Source: a virus. From it: a stretch of DNA of 54,199 nt. The position numbers were made by a program, and so were the translations under genes. Of this stretch, positions 8,514-15,045 are shown in pieces. How positions within the stretch are numbered: the first letter of the stretch is position 1; each line of letters starts with the position of its first letter. The notes below the pieces were generated by a model. The model was not told the DNA's origin. It saw only the letters and a program-made list of their open reading frames with translations, and searched no databases. The stretch lies in IMG/VR virus record IMGVR_UViG_3300009034_000050, positions 1-54,199 of that record; one strand, 5' to 3'.

Positions 8514-8685
8514 TATATTCCTTCCTAAGGTTTTGAACCATTAAAGCCGTCTTTGTATAACATTCCATACAAAGAGTTTTGTCGGTTTTGTCATACATAT
8601 CAAAAATATAATGTCTATCCTTTGGAATTTCCTTTTTAACTTTCAAGAATGTTTCATTTATTTCAGAAATGTTTCCTTCGCACAT
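8506..8685 (-). CDS. Small protein with two Cys motifs
   Basis: 59 residues from ATG 8685 to a stop at 8506. The C-terminal part contains LCMECY. If the frame is read slightly upstream of the ATG it encodes KCSMCEGN, giving a two-CxxC zinc ribbon, so the true start may be a non-ATG codon a few residues upstream. It overlaps the end of the upstream gene by 23 nt and the start of the downstream gene by 8 nt. Function not recognised. Confidence 0.45.
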   Translation of the reverse strand: MCEGNISEINETFLKVKKEIPKDRHYIFDMYDKTDKTLCMECYTKTALMVQNLRKEYND

Positions 8686-9079
8686 TGAACACTTGAATTT
8701 TATCGTCTTTACAGTAGTGAAAAATAACAGGTCTTTGTAATTGCTTTTCCAACTCTTTCATTTCAGCGGCTTGGCGGTCGATGATATCTTGGAGTTCATC
8801 TGCATTTTGTTTGCCATTGCAAAAACCTTTACTTCTACCATTCATATACGCCTTGTGCTTTTCCCTTTTCGCTAACTCTGTCAGCTTTGACTGCCTGCAA
8901 TCTGAACATATAATTGTCTGAACTTTTTCCTTAGTCTCTGTCGGCTCTGGCTGCTGGCGGATAAGGGCGAGGGCTTTACAGTGTAAGTCTATCATTGCGA
9001 TAACTTTCTCTCTTGAAGGAGACTTGCCCCACCCAATTTTATTTGCCTCTTCCGACAATCCAATCACTTCTTTGTTCAT
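8663..9079 (-). CDS. Coiled-coil protein with a CxxC motif
   Basis: 138 residues. The ATG at 9079 is preferred because AAAGGCAAAG lies just upstream, as for its neighbours. It contains ICSDCRQ in the middle and a helical segment DIIDRQAAEMKELEKQL. A nearly identical helix (IIDRQTEEIKELKER) occurs in the MazG-like protein at 10557-11315, and both also share an RQQP segment upstream of it. The two proteins therefore seem to share an N-terminal architecture by duplication. Function unknown. Confidence 0.55.
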   Translation of the reverse strand: MNKEVIGLSEEANKIGWGKSPSREKVIAMIDLHCKALALIRQQPEPTETKEKVQTIICSDCRQSKLTELAKREKHKAYMNGRSKGFCNGKQNADELQDIIDRQAAEMKELEKQLQRPVIFHYCKDDKIQVFNVRRKHF

Positions 9080-9302
9080 CTTCTTTGCCTTTCGTGTCCC
9101 AACATTTATCACATACAGTAAAAGTTATGTTGCCAACGGGTTTGCCGCAACTAATACATTTATTACGCATACAGGCGCAATTTATTTTAGTCTCTGAACA
9201 ATTTGGGCAAGGTTTCATATCATTCACCTTTACCTTTCTCTGGCGTAATGGTCTTATTGGCCAGCATTTACCACGCGCAGCATCGCTTAAACCATCACTC
9301 AT
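9039..9302 (-). CDS. Small multi-cysteine zinc protein
   Basis: 87 residues from ATG 9302. An internal ATG at 9218 would give a 59-residue protein starting MKPCPNC. Both ATGs are preceded by a copy of the repeated leader described for this region, so which start is used is uncertain. Cysteine pairs CPNC, CAC, CISC and CDKC suggest two zinc sites. The 3' end overlaps the next gene by 41 nt. Function not recognised. Confidence 0.5.
   Translation of the reverse strand: MSDGLSDAARGKCWPIRPLRQRKVKVNDMKPCPNCSETKINCACMRNKCISCGKPVGNITFTVCDKCWDTKGKEDEQRSDWIVGRGK
9216..9241 (-). repeat. Repeated ribosome-binding leader, copy 1
   Basis: Copy of the leader with core GAAAGGYAAAGGTGAATRA immediately upstream of an ATG (9218). 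This copy lies inside the longer form of the gene at 9039-9302. Confidence 0.6.
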
Positions 9303-9325
9303 CTTATTCACCTTTGCCTTTCAGT
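9300..9325 (-). repeat. Repeated ribosome-binding leader, copy 2
   Basis: Same leader directly before the ATG at 9302. It has AAAGGTGA as the likely anti-16S pairing element. Confidence 0.65.
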
Positions 9326-9330
9326 GGTGA

Positions 9331-9783
9331 TTAAATTTCACCAATTTTTACAACTTTAACCCTACAATGATATTGTTCCCTTAATTGTTTAGCGTATTTC
9401 AAAGCTGCCTTTCTGGTTAAATATAAATGGGGTGGGCCGCAATAATCCAACCACCAAATATAAGGTTTAGGATTATATTTGTGTTGTATCTTAATTCCCC
9501 ACCAGGGTTGTGCAGCAATATCTTCTCTACAATTTTGGGCAAATTCAATCAGCCCACCTCTCCAATGAATCATTCTTGTATTTGCCGATGCAGGTTGGTT
9601 GAGAGACGGAAAGGAGCTTTTGTATATAGGTTTATTTCTAAACTGCTCAGTTTGCACTATCCTCATAATACGGCACAATAAACATTCGCACCCAACCCAG
9701 TCTCCGCAACCTTTTTCAACTAATCGTTTTAATAGTCTATTCAATGTTATGCGGAACTTTTTAATTCTTTTTGTATAAGCCAT
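9331..9783 (-). CDS. Hypothetical protein with Cys cluster
   Basis: 150 residues starting at ATG 9783, directly after a copy of the repeated leader. The basic N-terminal helix (TKRIKKFRITLNRLLKRL) is followed by GCGDWVGCECLLC, a tight Cys cluster that could hold zinc. The C-terminal half is rich in Trp, Tyr and His (PYIWWLDYCGPPHLYLTRKAA). Not a family I know. The full reading frame and leader copy argue that it is expressed. Confidence 0.55.
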   Translation of the reverse strand: MAYTKRIKKFRITLNRLLKRLVEKGCGDWVGCECLLCRIMRIVQTEQFRNKPIYKSSFPSLNQPASANTRMIHWRGGLIEFAQNCREDIAAQPWWGIKIQHKYNPKPYIWWLDYCGPPHLYLTRKAALKYAKQLREQYHCRVKVVKIGEI

Positions 9784-9806
9784 TCTTATTCACCTTTGCC
9801 TTTCAG
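9781..9806 (-). repeat. Repeated ribosome-binding leader, copy 3
   Basis: Leader copy before ATG 9783. It matches the copy at 11313-11338 over the leader and several bases upstream (CCTGAAAGGCAAAGG). Confidence 0.7.
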
Positions 9807-10009
9807 GGCTTGTTTTTTCTTCTTGCCTTATCTATAATCTCTATCAATTTAATCAAGTAGTTTGAAGATATTGTTGATAAGAGTTTAGTCAATGGTATTG
9901 CGATTTCCGGCATTTGCTCTAATTGCTTTAGAGCATCATCGTAATCTTTTCTATCATCATCCGCATTTTGATACGCTGCATTAAGAACATCTTTTATAAT
10001 AAGCTTCAT
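9803..10009 (-). CDS. Small helical hypothetical protein
   Basis: 68 residues from ATG 10009 (a second ATG at 10015 adds two residues). The composition is acidic then basic, predicted all-helical (NADDDRKDYDDALKQLEQM and a Leu/Ile-rich second helix). No Cys and no membrane segment. A leader copy immediately precedes it, and its stop lies in the start of the next leader copy. Function unknown. Confidence 0.5.
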   Translation of the reverse strand: MKLIIKDVLNAAYQNADDDRKDYDDALKQLEQMPEIAIPLTKLLSTISSNYLIKLIEIIDKARRKNKP

Positions 10010-10124
10010 TCTCATTCACCTTTGCCTTTCCTGCCTCTTCCGGAATGTCCCACATCCATAGCTCACCATCAATCCATAGGAAGTGGTAACCCTTCTGCTC
10101 TAAAATCTCAACGTCCACTTTCAT
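9981..10124 (-). CDS. Very small hypothetical protein
   Basis: 47 residues. ATG 10124 is favoured because GAGAGGGG sits 3 nt upstream. Sequence MKVDVEILEQKGYHFLWIDG suggests a small beta-rich domain. Its 3' end runs through the repeated leader of the next gene and overlaps it by about 30 nt. Its start overlaps the AdoMet-decarboxylase homologue by 17 nt. Function unknown. Confidence 0.45.
   Translation of the reverse strand: MKVDVEILEQKGYHFLWIDGELWMWDIPEEAGKAKVNENEAYYKRCS
10007..10032 (-). repeat. Repeated ribosome-binding leader, copy 4
   Basis: Leader copy before the ATGs at 10009 and 10015, with the variant GGTGAATGAGA at its 3' end. Confidence 0.6.
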
Positions 10125-10527
10125 TTCCCCTCTCCATAAAACGCCTTTTGCAACCTTTTGCATCAAACCAAACCTTTGTTATTTCGGTTGCTGTATTGGG
10201 GTCAAACGGCTTACAACTAAAGATGTTCACAAATACTCTTCGTAAATCACCCAGGCAATGTATCGTAATATTACTGGTAATTATGAATTGAACCGCAGAG
10301 GTACCCTTAGTATGCGGTTCATTGGCCGCTTGTATGCTTTTATCCCAAAAGAATATTAACTTCCATAACCAAGTCCACCTATCGTTCCAAAATACCAGCT
10401 TACATCTCTGCATATCAATTGCTTCACAAACAGCTCTGAAGTACTTGCGCAAACTTCTGCGTTTGAATGTTTTGGGATCACATTTCTGTAAATCCAAAAT
10501 AAGCTCATATCCGTATGCCTTTGTCAT
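10108..10527 (-). CDS. S-adenosylmethionine decarboxylase (SpeD) homologue
   Basis: 139 residues, the size of bacterial class 1 AdoMet decarboxylases. Residues S85, H90 and C105 align with the pyruvoyl-forming Ser, the processing His and the catalytic Cys of the family, with the expected spacings (Ser-x4-His, then 15 residues to Cys). The surrounding text (FIITSNITIH and VNIFSCKPFDP) fits the family pattern, but the usual ESH processing site reads TSN. If active it would make decarboxylated AdoMet for spermidine, or another pyruvoyl-dependent decarboxylation. It lies among small unknown genes, with no other polyamine gene seen. Confidence 0.7.
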   Translation of the reverse strand: MTKAYGYELILDLQKCDPKTFKRRSLRKYFRAVCEAIDMQRCKLVFWNDRWTWLWKLIFFWDKSIQAANEPHTKGTSAVQFIITSNITIHCLGDLRRVFVNIFSCKPFDPNTATEITKVWFDAKGCKRRFMERGNESGR

Positions 10528-10556
10528 TTTTTTGCTCCAGTTTTTCTTCTAGGGTA

Positions 10557-11315
10557 TTATATCTTCCTGCCATGTTTATACGGTCTATTTTTGTTAAACT
10601 TCATTTTAGCAAGCATAGCCTTAGCCACCTTCCAATTTCGAGCGTATGCCATATCCATAATTCTTATAATACAATCTGCAAATTCTATCTCTGCACCATT
10701 GAACTCAGGACAGTGCTTATCTGATGGGTTACCGTCCCTCAACGCTTCCCACGCCTCTGACAACTCGCTGTGCATAAATGTTATCATTTCGCCATCGTTT
10801 CGGTCTTTACCTGCTTCCCAATGTCCTTTTTCGCAAGCCCATTTATATATCTTCTCCGCAAGTAAATTGAACTGATAAACAAAACTTGCTCGCTCTTTTA
10901 GCTCTTTGATTTCTTCTGTTTGGCGGTCAATGATTTTTTGTTTTTCTGCTAATAAATATCCATATTGTTTAATAAACTCTGCTTGCCTGATAGTTAAAAT
11001 ACTCCCTATACCTTCAATCCAATCGCCTTGTTCAACTTTTGAAAACTCTCTCGGCTCTGGCAACGGGCAATCTGGACAACGACCGGATGCTTGGTGAATT
11101 ACTGCTCCATATTCATTATGCACAACTTTTGTCCCGCTTCCCCCGCAGGTTTTGCAGACCGGCTGCTGGCGGAGACGGTCAAAAAGTTCCTGCAACCCCT
11201 TAATGTCATCTTTTATTTTACAAATATTATCAAGTCCAATCTCAGCAAGCCGCGCTTTCGTCTTCAAACCATTAAATATAACTCTAGCTAAACCGACCTC
11301 GTCACCATTAAGCAT
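10557..11315 (-). CDS. MazG-like nucleotide pyrophosphohydrolase with zinc module
   Basis: 252 residues from ATG 11315 (leader copy just upstream). The C-terminal 85 residues carry the all-alpha NTP-pyrophosphatase pattern HSELSEAWEALRDG, then EIEFADCIIRIMD, giving the ExxE and ExxD metal ligands. It would hydrolyse a nucleoside triphosphate to the monophosphate. The N-terminal half has CKTCGGSG and CPDC about 25 residues apart, like a DnaJ zinc module, plus the coiled coil KIIDRQTEEIKELKER shared with 8663-9079. Substrate unknown. Confidence 0.75.
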   Translation of the reverse strand: MLNGDEVGLARVIFNGLKTKARLAEIGLDNICKIKDDIKGLQELFDRLRQQPVCKTCGGSGTKVVHNEYGAVIHQASGRCPDCPLPEPREFSKVEQGDWIEGIGSILTIRQAEFIKQYGYLLAEKQKIIDRQTEEIKELKERASFVYQFNLLAEKIYKWACEKGHWEAGKDRNDGEMITFMHSELSEAWEALRDGNPSDKHCPEFNGAEIEFADCIIRIMDMAYARNWKVAKAMLAKMKFNKNRPYKHGRKI

Positions 11316-11338
11316 CTTATTCACCTTTGCCTTTCAGG
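11313..11338 (-). repeat. Repeated ribosome-binding leader, copy 5
   Basis: Leader copy before ATG 11315. The upstream gene reads through it, so its C-terminus is encoded by the leader itself (ends KGKGE). Confidence 0.7.
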
Positions 11339-11526
11339 GCTAAGTAATATTTGCAATCACTTCCAATGGCTTTCTTGGTTTGTTCAACTGCCCATTCTAA
11401 ATTATTGTCTGTTATTGAAAATGTTATTTTGCCACTTTTGATAATGCGGAGCAATTCAGCCATACTGTTGCAGTACATACAGACATATTTATGGGCACAA
11501 CTCTGACAACTTTTTTGCTTTGCCAT
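11317..11526 (-). CDS. Small Cys-rich hypothetical protein
   Basis: 69 residues from ATG 11526. SCQSCAHKYVCMYC gives four closely spaced Cys near the N-terminus, likely one zinc site. The C-terminal half is helical and ends with DCKYYLALKGKGE, the last residues being encoded by the repeated leader of the next gene. Its ATG overlaps the stop of the upstream mini-gene by one base. Function unknown. Confidence 0.55.
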   Translation of the reverse strand: MAKQKSCQSCAHKYVCMYCNSMAELLRIIKSGKITFSITDNNLEWAVEQTKKAIGSDCKYYLALKGKGE

Positions 11527-11597
11527 TATTCCCTCTCTTTTAGGGGCTTTCTTGCTTTGCCTTTATGTTTCCCAAAAGGTGTTGTTTTTTTACCCAT
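11526..11597 (-). CDS. Putative 23-residue basic peptide
   Basis: ATG 11597 to a TAA overlapping the next ATG (TAATG). Product is very basic (MGKKTTPFGKHKGKARK...). GGGAAAG lies about 8 nt upstream. Support comes only from the binding site and the stop/start overlap typical of this region. It may instead be a leader peptide for the next gene. Confidence 0.35.
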   Translation of the reverse strand: MGKKTTPFGKHKGKARKPLKERE

Positions 11598-11624
11598 CGT
11601 TTTGTCTTTCCCTATAAGGTAAAC

Positions 11625-11846
11625 TCAATCCACTTTCAATAGTCTAATTTGTAGTCGACCAACTAGAACGTCTACAACAGCTCTACTGTAGCCACGATGG
11701 AACCCGTTACGAAATAAGTCCTCTGGAGTTTCTGGGTCTGCAAGTATCGCTTGCTTACACTGGGCGTCAACGAAACTAGACAGCTTATCTTCTAGAAGAC
11801 TTTGAACAGCTTTATCGATAATCATACTTACATGTTCATCAGACAT
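11625..11846 (-). CDS. Small helical hypothetical protein
   Basis: 73 residues, all-helical, starting at an ATG that overlaps the stop of the MT-A70 methyltransferase (TAATG). Sequence features: an acidic amphipathic start (DEHVSMIIDKAVQSLLEDK), NGFHRGYSRAVVDVLVGRLQ in the second half. No known domain. Translational coupling to the methyltransferase suggests a related role, for example an accessory or specificity subunit, but this is inference. Confidence 0.55.
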   Translation of the reverse strand: MSDEHVSMIIDKAVQSLLEDKLSSFVDAQCKQAILADPETPEDLFRNGFHRGYSRAVVDVLVGRLQIRLLKVD

Positions 11847-12379
11847 TATGAAAACTCCACATCGCTTTCAACTTCGTTACCCCAAACATCCCAGCCAGGG
11901 CTCTTCTTTCTAGCGAAGAGCTCTAGTTTATTAGCTTTAGGAAACATAAGCTCTATACGCTCTCTTGCCTCTTTAGGCTTGGTAGAGTGACCTCTCGTTT
12001 TTGCCGTAAGCAACTGCGGCACGCTCCTGCACCGCAATAATTTATGAGGTCTGCCTTTCGTTGCGAGTAGACAAAGCTCGACACATTTTACTGTCCACCC
12101 TCCCACCATAAGACTTAAACAACCATGAAGAGATTGTTTTACCCAGACGAAAACTACCGTTTTGTACTCAAAACCCCAACACCTCATTACTTGCATGGCT
12201 GCTTGCAAGTATTTATCTGTAGTCCACAAGAGAAGGACGGCGTTCTTTTGAGTCAGAGTGTCTATGGGTAGTCTTGAAATTTGTTTTATGGTCATTGTAG
12301 GATAGGGCACAACTTTGTGCCTAGAGCCGCTTCTGTGTGGCCAAGGGGGGTCGGCGTATATAATATTATACTTCTTCAT
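11846..12379 (-). CDS. MT-A70 family adenine-N6 DNA methyltransferase
   Basis: 177 residues from ATG 12379 (GGAAGAGAGAG upstream). The catalytic DPPW motif is in IIYADPPWPHRSG near residue 9, followed by the MT-A70 pattern with LLLWTTDKYLQAAMQVMRCWGF. GRPHKLLRC and the closing helix with ERIELMFP precede the characteristic C-terminus LELFARKKSPGWDVWGNE. Phage members methylate adenine in DNA and can protect it from host restriction. The stop overlaps the next start, and the next gene (11625-11846) may be functionally linked. Length is near the family minimum. Confidence 0.9.
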   Translation of the reverse strand: MKKYNIIYADPPWPHRSGSRHKVVPYPTMTIKQISRLPIDTLTQKNAVLLLWTTDKYLQAAMQVMRCWGFEYKTVVFVWVKQSLHGCLSLMVGGWTVKCVELCLLATKGRPHKLLRCRSVPQLLTAKTRGHSTKPKEARERIELMFPKANKLELFARKKSPGWDVWGNEVESDVEFS

Positions 12380-12579
12380 ACTCTCTCTTCCATGATGATC
12401 TTCTGCCAAGGAGAGTACTGGTTCTCTAAGCGCCGCTGCAATCTCAAAGCTTCCAACTCCTCATAGACAGTAGCTTGGCTAAACTCGACCCATATAGGCT
12501 TATTACGGACCTCTTTGGAGAAGCCTCTAAAGTAAAGACCCGTATTAAGGTTTTTTAGGTGGTACTTTTCTTCTTTCAT
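12376..12579 (-). CDS. Small hypothetical protein
   Basis: 67 residues from ATG 12579. Contains YHLKNLNTGLYFRG, then a helical region YEELEALRLQRRLENQ. Its last codons overlap the start of the methyltransferase gene by 4 nt. No recognised domain. The 5' end overlaps a small membrane-protein gene (12545-12718) in another frame. Confidence 0.5.
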   Translation of the reverse strand: MKEEKYHLKNLNTGLYFRGFSKEVRNKPIWVEFSQATVYEELEALRLQRRLENQYSPWQKIIMEERV

Positions 12580-12718
12580 CTTTCTTCTTCTTAGAGGTCA
12601 GTAAAAATGCCCAAATACGACATAAAAAGATAGTAATTACAAAGAGCCAAAAACAGACCCACCACAAGGATTGATCTACTTCATAAACAAGCTCTCTCAT
12701 TAGGTTAGGGTCACTCAT
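12545..12718 (-). CDS. Small single-span membrane protein
   Basis: 57 residues. Residues about 19-40 form one membrane helix (WWVCFWLFVITIFLCRIWAF), followed by a strongly basic tail (SKKKKDERRK), so the N-terminus is predicted outside and the tail in the cytoplasm. Its ATG overlaps the stop of the upstream HTH gene in ATGAGTGA. It also overlaps the next gene by 35 nt. It could take part in lysis or superinfection exclusion, but nothing in the sequence decides. Confidence 0.5.
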   Translation of the reverse strand: MSDPNLMRELVYEVDQSLWWVCFWLFVITIFLCRIWAFLLTSKKKKDERRKVPPKKP

Positions 12719-13190
12719 GATATTCCTCTAGATTATGTCCAAAAACACCGTACCAATAGTCATCTACCTGACTTATACTAAGCCCCAAGCGGAGAGGCAG
12801 CTCTCTGGGGGAGTCCACCAAGTGTTTGTCCTTAATCAAAGCGTTGATTATCTTAATGTGGTAAATTTTCTTAGGGGGAGGCCAGTCCTCAGAGAGGCTG
12901 TATTTATCAGGGTACAGGACTAGTTTTTGCAGATGATAACGTATTGTAGTAATAGAAAGCTTGAAACGTGTAACCAAGTTCTTCGTAGTTACTTTGCCCC
13001 TGTAACGCTTGGCTATCTTTAAGGGGTTTACCTTATCCTTGAGGAGGTAGGGAGCAAACCCATAGAGGCTCAGATTATAGCGCACTGCGGCAGTGGTCAT
13101 GTGTAAAGTAGTAGCCAGCTCTGGTAAGGACTTGGCCTTCCTATAAGCCCTTGTGAACTCCTTTTCGCTGTATTTCTTCTTACGTCCCAT
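12711..13190 (-). CDS. Helix-turn-helix DNA-binding protein
   Basis: 159 residues, basic. Two repeats of a similar HTH-like pattern are visible: SLPELATTLHMTTAAVRYNLSLYG (about residues 27-50) and KNLVTRFKLSITTIRYHLQKL (about 70-92). A third, weaker one near LPLRLGLSISQVDDYW follows. This resembles small phage regulators or homing-endonuclease DNA-reading arms. No nuclease motif is visible, so a transcription regulator of the early unit is the best guess. Confidence 0.6.
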   Translation of the reverse strand: MGRKKKYSEKEFTRAYRKAKSLPELATTLHMTTAAVRYNLSLYGFAPYLLKDKVNPLKIAKRYRGKVTTKNLVTRFKLSITTIRYHLQKLVLYPDKYSLSEDWPPPKKIYHIKIINALIKDKHLVDSPRELPLRLGLSISQVDDYWYGVFGHNLEEYHE

Positions 13191-13308
13191 GGCGTTCTCT
13201 TAATACCTTTCGGTGATGAGCTCCTTGCTCATGGTTCTTACCTCTTATACGATGTTTGCAGATAGGACAACGCTCACGCCTGCGTTTTTTCTTCACTCTT
13301 TTTGCCAT
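13180..13308 (-). CDS. Small basic zinc-knuckle-like protein
   Basis: 42 residues from ATG 13308 with GAAGGAG 9 nt upstream. The start is extremely basic (AKRVKKKRRRERC), then CPICKHR and a HHRKVLRERHG tail. One CxxC plus His residues could form a zinc site. Overlaps both neighbours by short stretches, as is usual here. Function unknown. Confidence 0.4.
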   Translation of the reverse strand: MAKRVKKKRRRERCPICKHRIRGKNHEQGAHHRKVLRERHGT

Positions 13309-13699
13309 TCTTATCAGCTCCTTCGCTGAGGGTGGTTTTGGCTGTTGCCGCATCTATGGCCTTAATTGCTCTATCACAAGCATCAAAGTCGTTAGTACAT
13401 AAGCCCTCATAAGCCAAACCACATACTTTTTCCAATTCCTCGATGTGGGCAGCGGCTTGCTTGGGAATAACTGCTAAATCAGGCCGACCTATTGCTATTA
13501 GGTTGCTGTTCAAAGTATGAAGCTCTTTAACCAACTCTCCCCCCTCTGCCTGCTTTTCTTGCTGGGCGTTGGGGGCTTCTTTAATAAACCCTATTGTACC
13601 TTCCAAACCTATTAAACCAGCTTTGCATAAGTGGCAATTATCGCATTCTAAAATACTTTCTAACCTAATTACAATATTATTCAGCATCTCAGGGTTCAT
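13274..13699 (-). CDS. Hypothetical helical protein
   Basis: 141 residues; the ATG at 13699 (GGAG upstream) is preferred to an upstream in-frame start. It has CDNCHLC near residue 20, a helical middle (ELVKELHTLNSNLIAIGRP) and an Ala-rich C-terminus. General layout (Cys motif, then QQ- or EK-rich linker, then helix) resembles the small proteins at 8663 and 10557. Function unknown. Confidence 0.5.
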   Translation of the reverse strand: MNPEMLNNIVIRLESILECDNCHLCKAGLIGLEGTIGFIKEAPNAQQEKQAEGGELVKELHTLNSNLIAIGRPDLAVIPKQAAAHIEELEKVCGLAYEGLCTNDFDACDRAIKAIDAATAKTTLSEGADKNGKKSEEKTQA

Positions 13700-13727
13700 T
13701 TTTCTGTCTCCTTTTTGCCTTCCTTCC

Positions 13728-13991
13728 TCACCACTCAACAAACCTTTCCTTATTTGGGAACGTGACGTGTCCCCAGAAGCCTGCCATCACGATAGCCAGA
13801 GCCGTATTCAATTCAGGCATCATATACTTCCAGAAGCATATACCAGCCAAGCCTATACTGAAAATGATTATGTCAAGCCAGGTTGGAAACAGTTTCTGAT
13901 ACCTCTGTGAGAGGGTGGGCTTTTTCTTAATAGCCAAGACTGCAGTCCAAACACCTAAACCGACCACCCCTATCAATACTATATAATTCAT
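13728..13991 (-). CDS. Small membrane protein with three hydrophobic segments
   Basis: 87 residues. Hydrophobic stretches: IVLIGVVGLGVWTAVLAI (residues 4-21), WLDIIIFSIGLAGICFW (about 38-54) and ELNTALAIVMAGFWG (about 60-74). The size and topology are holin-like, but no family is recognised. The ATG overlaps the stop of the upstream gene (ATGA). Confidence 0.5.
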   Translation of the reverse strand: MNYIVLIGVVGLGVWTAVLAIKKKPTLSQRYQKLFPTWLDIIIFSIGLAGICFWKYMMPELNTALAIVMAGFWGHVTFPNKERFVEW

Positions 13992-14152
13992 TTTATTCTC
14001 CTTCCATCTCGTGTAATTTTACCTTCTTGTTTCAATTGCTCATACCTACGCTTAAACTCTTCAGGCTTTACCATACCACTGTAGAGGTCCCACCGAAGTT
14101 TTTCTTCCTCACGGCTTATTCGTCGAGGACGTCTCTGGCATCCTTTTGACAC
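13988..14152 (-). CDS. Small helical protein, GTG start
   Basis: 54 residues if begun at GTG 14152, or 28 from an internal ATG. The C-terminal part (REEEKLRWDLYSGMVKPEEF then RRYEQLKQEGKI) is a compact helical motif that looks protein-like. The stop overlaps the next ATG. Start choice is uncertain because the GTG lacks a clear binding site. Function unknown. Confidence 0.4.
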   Translation of the reverse strand: MSKGCQRRPRRISREEEKLRWDLYSGMVKPEEFKRRYEQLKQEGKITRDGRRIK

Positions 14153-14409
14153 TGCTCATAACCCCTTTTATATCCCGCTTCGTAAGCCTTACGACACCCA
14201 GTAGGGCCATCCCAATAAGTATCATAAAGTAACTCGAGTGTTTCCACCCGCTCCCTATCCTGCTCCGCCTGCTTTTTTACCCTCTGTTTTATTCTAGGTC
14301 TTGATGAGTGACAGCCATCAACAAAAAGCGACGGGAAAATATTAACAATAACCAATATAAAAAATATACATACCCAACCAAAAGCCTTCATCACTGTTAT
14401 TGATTTCAT
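14116..14409 (-). CDS. Membrane-anchored or exported small protein
   Basis: 97 residues with GGGAGAAG before ATG 14409. An N-terminal hydrophobic segment (WVCIFFILVIVNIFPSLF) is followed by VDGC, a poor lipobox, and then by a charged helical domain (RIKQRVKKQAEQDRERVETLELLYD). The shape, one membrane anchor then a coiled coil, would suit a spanin or a small periplasmic protein. No homology is recognised. Confidence 0.5.
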   Translation of the reverse strand: MKSITVMKAFGWVCIFFILVIVNIFPSLFVDGCHSSRPRIKQRVKKQAEQDRERVETLELLYDTYWDGPTGCRKAYEAGYKRGYEQCQKDARDVLDE

Positions 14410-14496
14410 ATCTTCTCCCTCTCACGTTTCCCAGGATATAGGACTATGTTCTGGGTATATACCTTTCCTTGGCGGCGGCTATTAGTGTTCGGTCTT

Positions 14497-14661
14497 TCAT
14501 ATTAGATATAACCAAAAACAGAGAAGAGACAATATAAGACAGAATAAAGTAGCTATGAAGGGCAGAATTAAAGGAAAGCCTTCATTAGCAGATAACACGA
14601 GAAACATAAAACAAATAAGTGCCATTGCGGCACACCAAATTCCGGCAAATAGATTTAACAT
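14497..14661 (-). CDS. Small two-span membrane protein
   Basis: 54 residues with a good binding site (GAAAGGAG) before ATG 14661. Two hydrophobic segments (ALICFMFLVLSA and LPFIATLFCLILSLLCFWLY) are separated by a short loop NEGFP. Such a protein could be a holin, but lysis is not demonstrated. It follows a strong inverted repeat (14687-14738) in its leader. Confidence 0.5.
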   Translation of the reverse strand: MLNLFAGIWCAAMALICFMFLVLSANEGFPLILPFIATLFCLILSLLCFWLYLI

Positions 14662-14686
14662 TTTTTTCTCCTTTCACAAGGCGGCG

Positions 14687-14738
14687 GCTAAGCCCAATCC
14701 GTGGGCTGTCGCTTTTCAACTAATATATTGGGCTTAGC
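14687..14738 (-). repeat. 11-bp perfect inverted repeat in a gene leader
   Basis: Arms 14687-14697 (GCTAAGCCCAA) and 14728-14738 (TTGGGCTTAGC) are exactly complementary, separated by 30 nt. A second internal pairing (AGCCCA with TGGGCT) competes with the first arm. It precedes the membrane-protein gene at 14497-14661. No T-run follows on either strand. Confidence 0.6.
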
Positions 14739-14758
14739 AAGCATCATAAACTTTTCGT

Positions 14759-14947
14759 TCAGTCTTCCGTGACACGTTCGCCGCCGCCGTCACTATCTTT
14801 AGGTTTTTCTTCTGAGTGTAAAACAACTAAATTGCTTATGTCTAAACCTTCATCGCAGTAGCCGCACCTAACAAAATCTATAAAACCACAACTTGGACAT
14901 TTGATTGCTACCGAATTAGATTTATCTTCAATCTTATTTTTGCTCAT
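14759..14947 (-). CDS. Small zinc-ribbon protein
   Basis: 62 residues from ATG 14947 (GAAGGT upstream). CPSCGF and RCGYC are 9 residues apart, a zinc-ribbon-like arrangement, followed by an acidic tail ending SDGGGERVTED. The leader contains one arm of a GC-rich inverted repeat. Function unknown. Confidence 0.5.
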   Translation of the reverse strand: MSKNKIEDKSNSVAIKCPSCGFIDFVRCGYCDEGLDISNLVVLHSEEKPKDSDGGGERVTED

Positions 14948-14970
14948 TTCTACCTTCTTTTCACAAAACC

Positions 14971-15035
14971 GGGCGGGGCTATAGTGCAAAATACCTCTGG
15001 TTAGTCTGTAGTTTTTGAGGAGGGAGGCCCCGCCC
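14971..15035 (-). repeat. GC-rich 9-bp inverted repeat between small genes
   Basis: Arms GGGCGGGGC (14971-14979) and GCCCCGCCC (15027-15035) are complementary across 47 nt that hold no gene. The GC-rich arms stand out from the AT-rich surroundings, and one arm is directly in the leader of the gene at 14759-14947. A similar arm type precedes several genes between 14.6 and 17 kb. Confidence 0.55.
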
Positions 15036-15045
15036 AGAATGCTTA

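Noticed and set aside
14555-14737. Plus-strand 60-codon frame
   Set aside because: It overlaps the minus-strand two-span membrane gene, which has a good binding site, and spans the inverted repeat.
14667-14740. Integron attC-like hairpin
   Set aside because: The inverted repeat is perfect, but it lacks the GTT/AAC core boxes of attC sites and there is no integrase.
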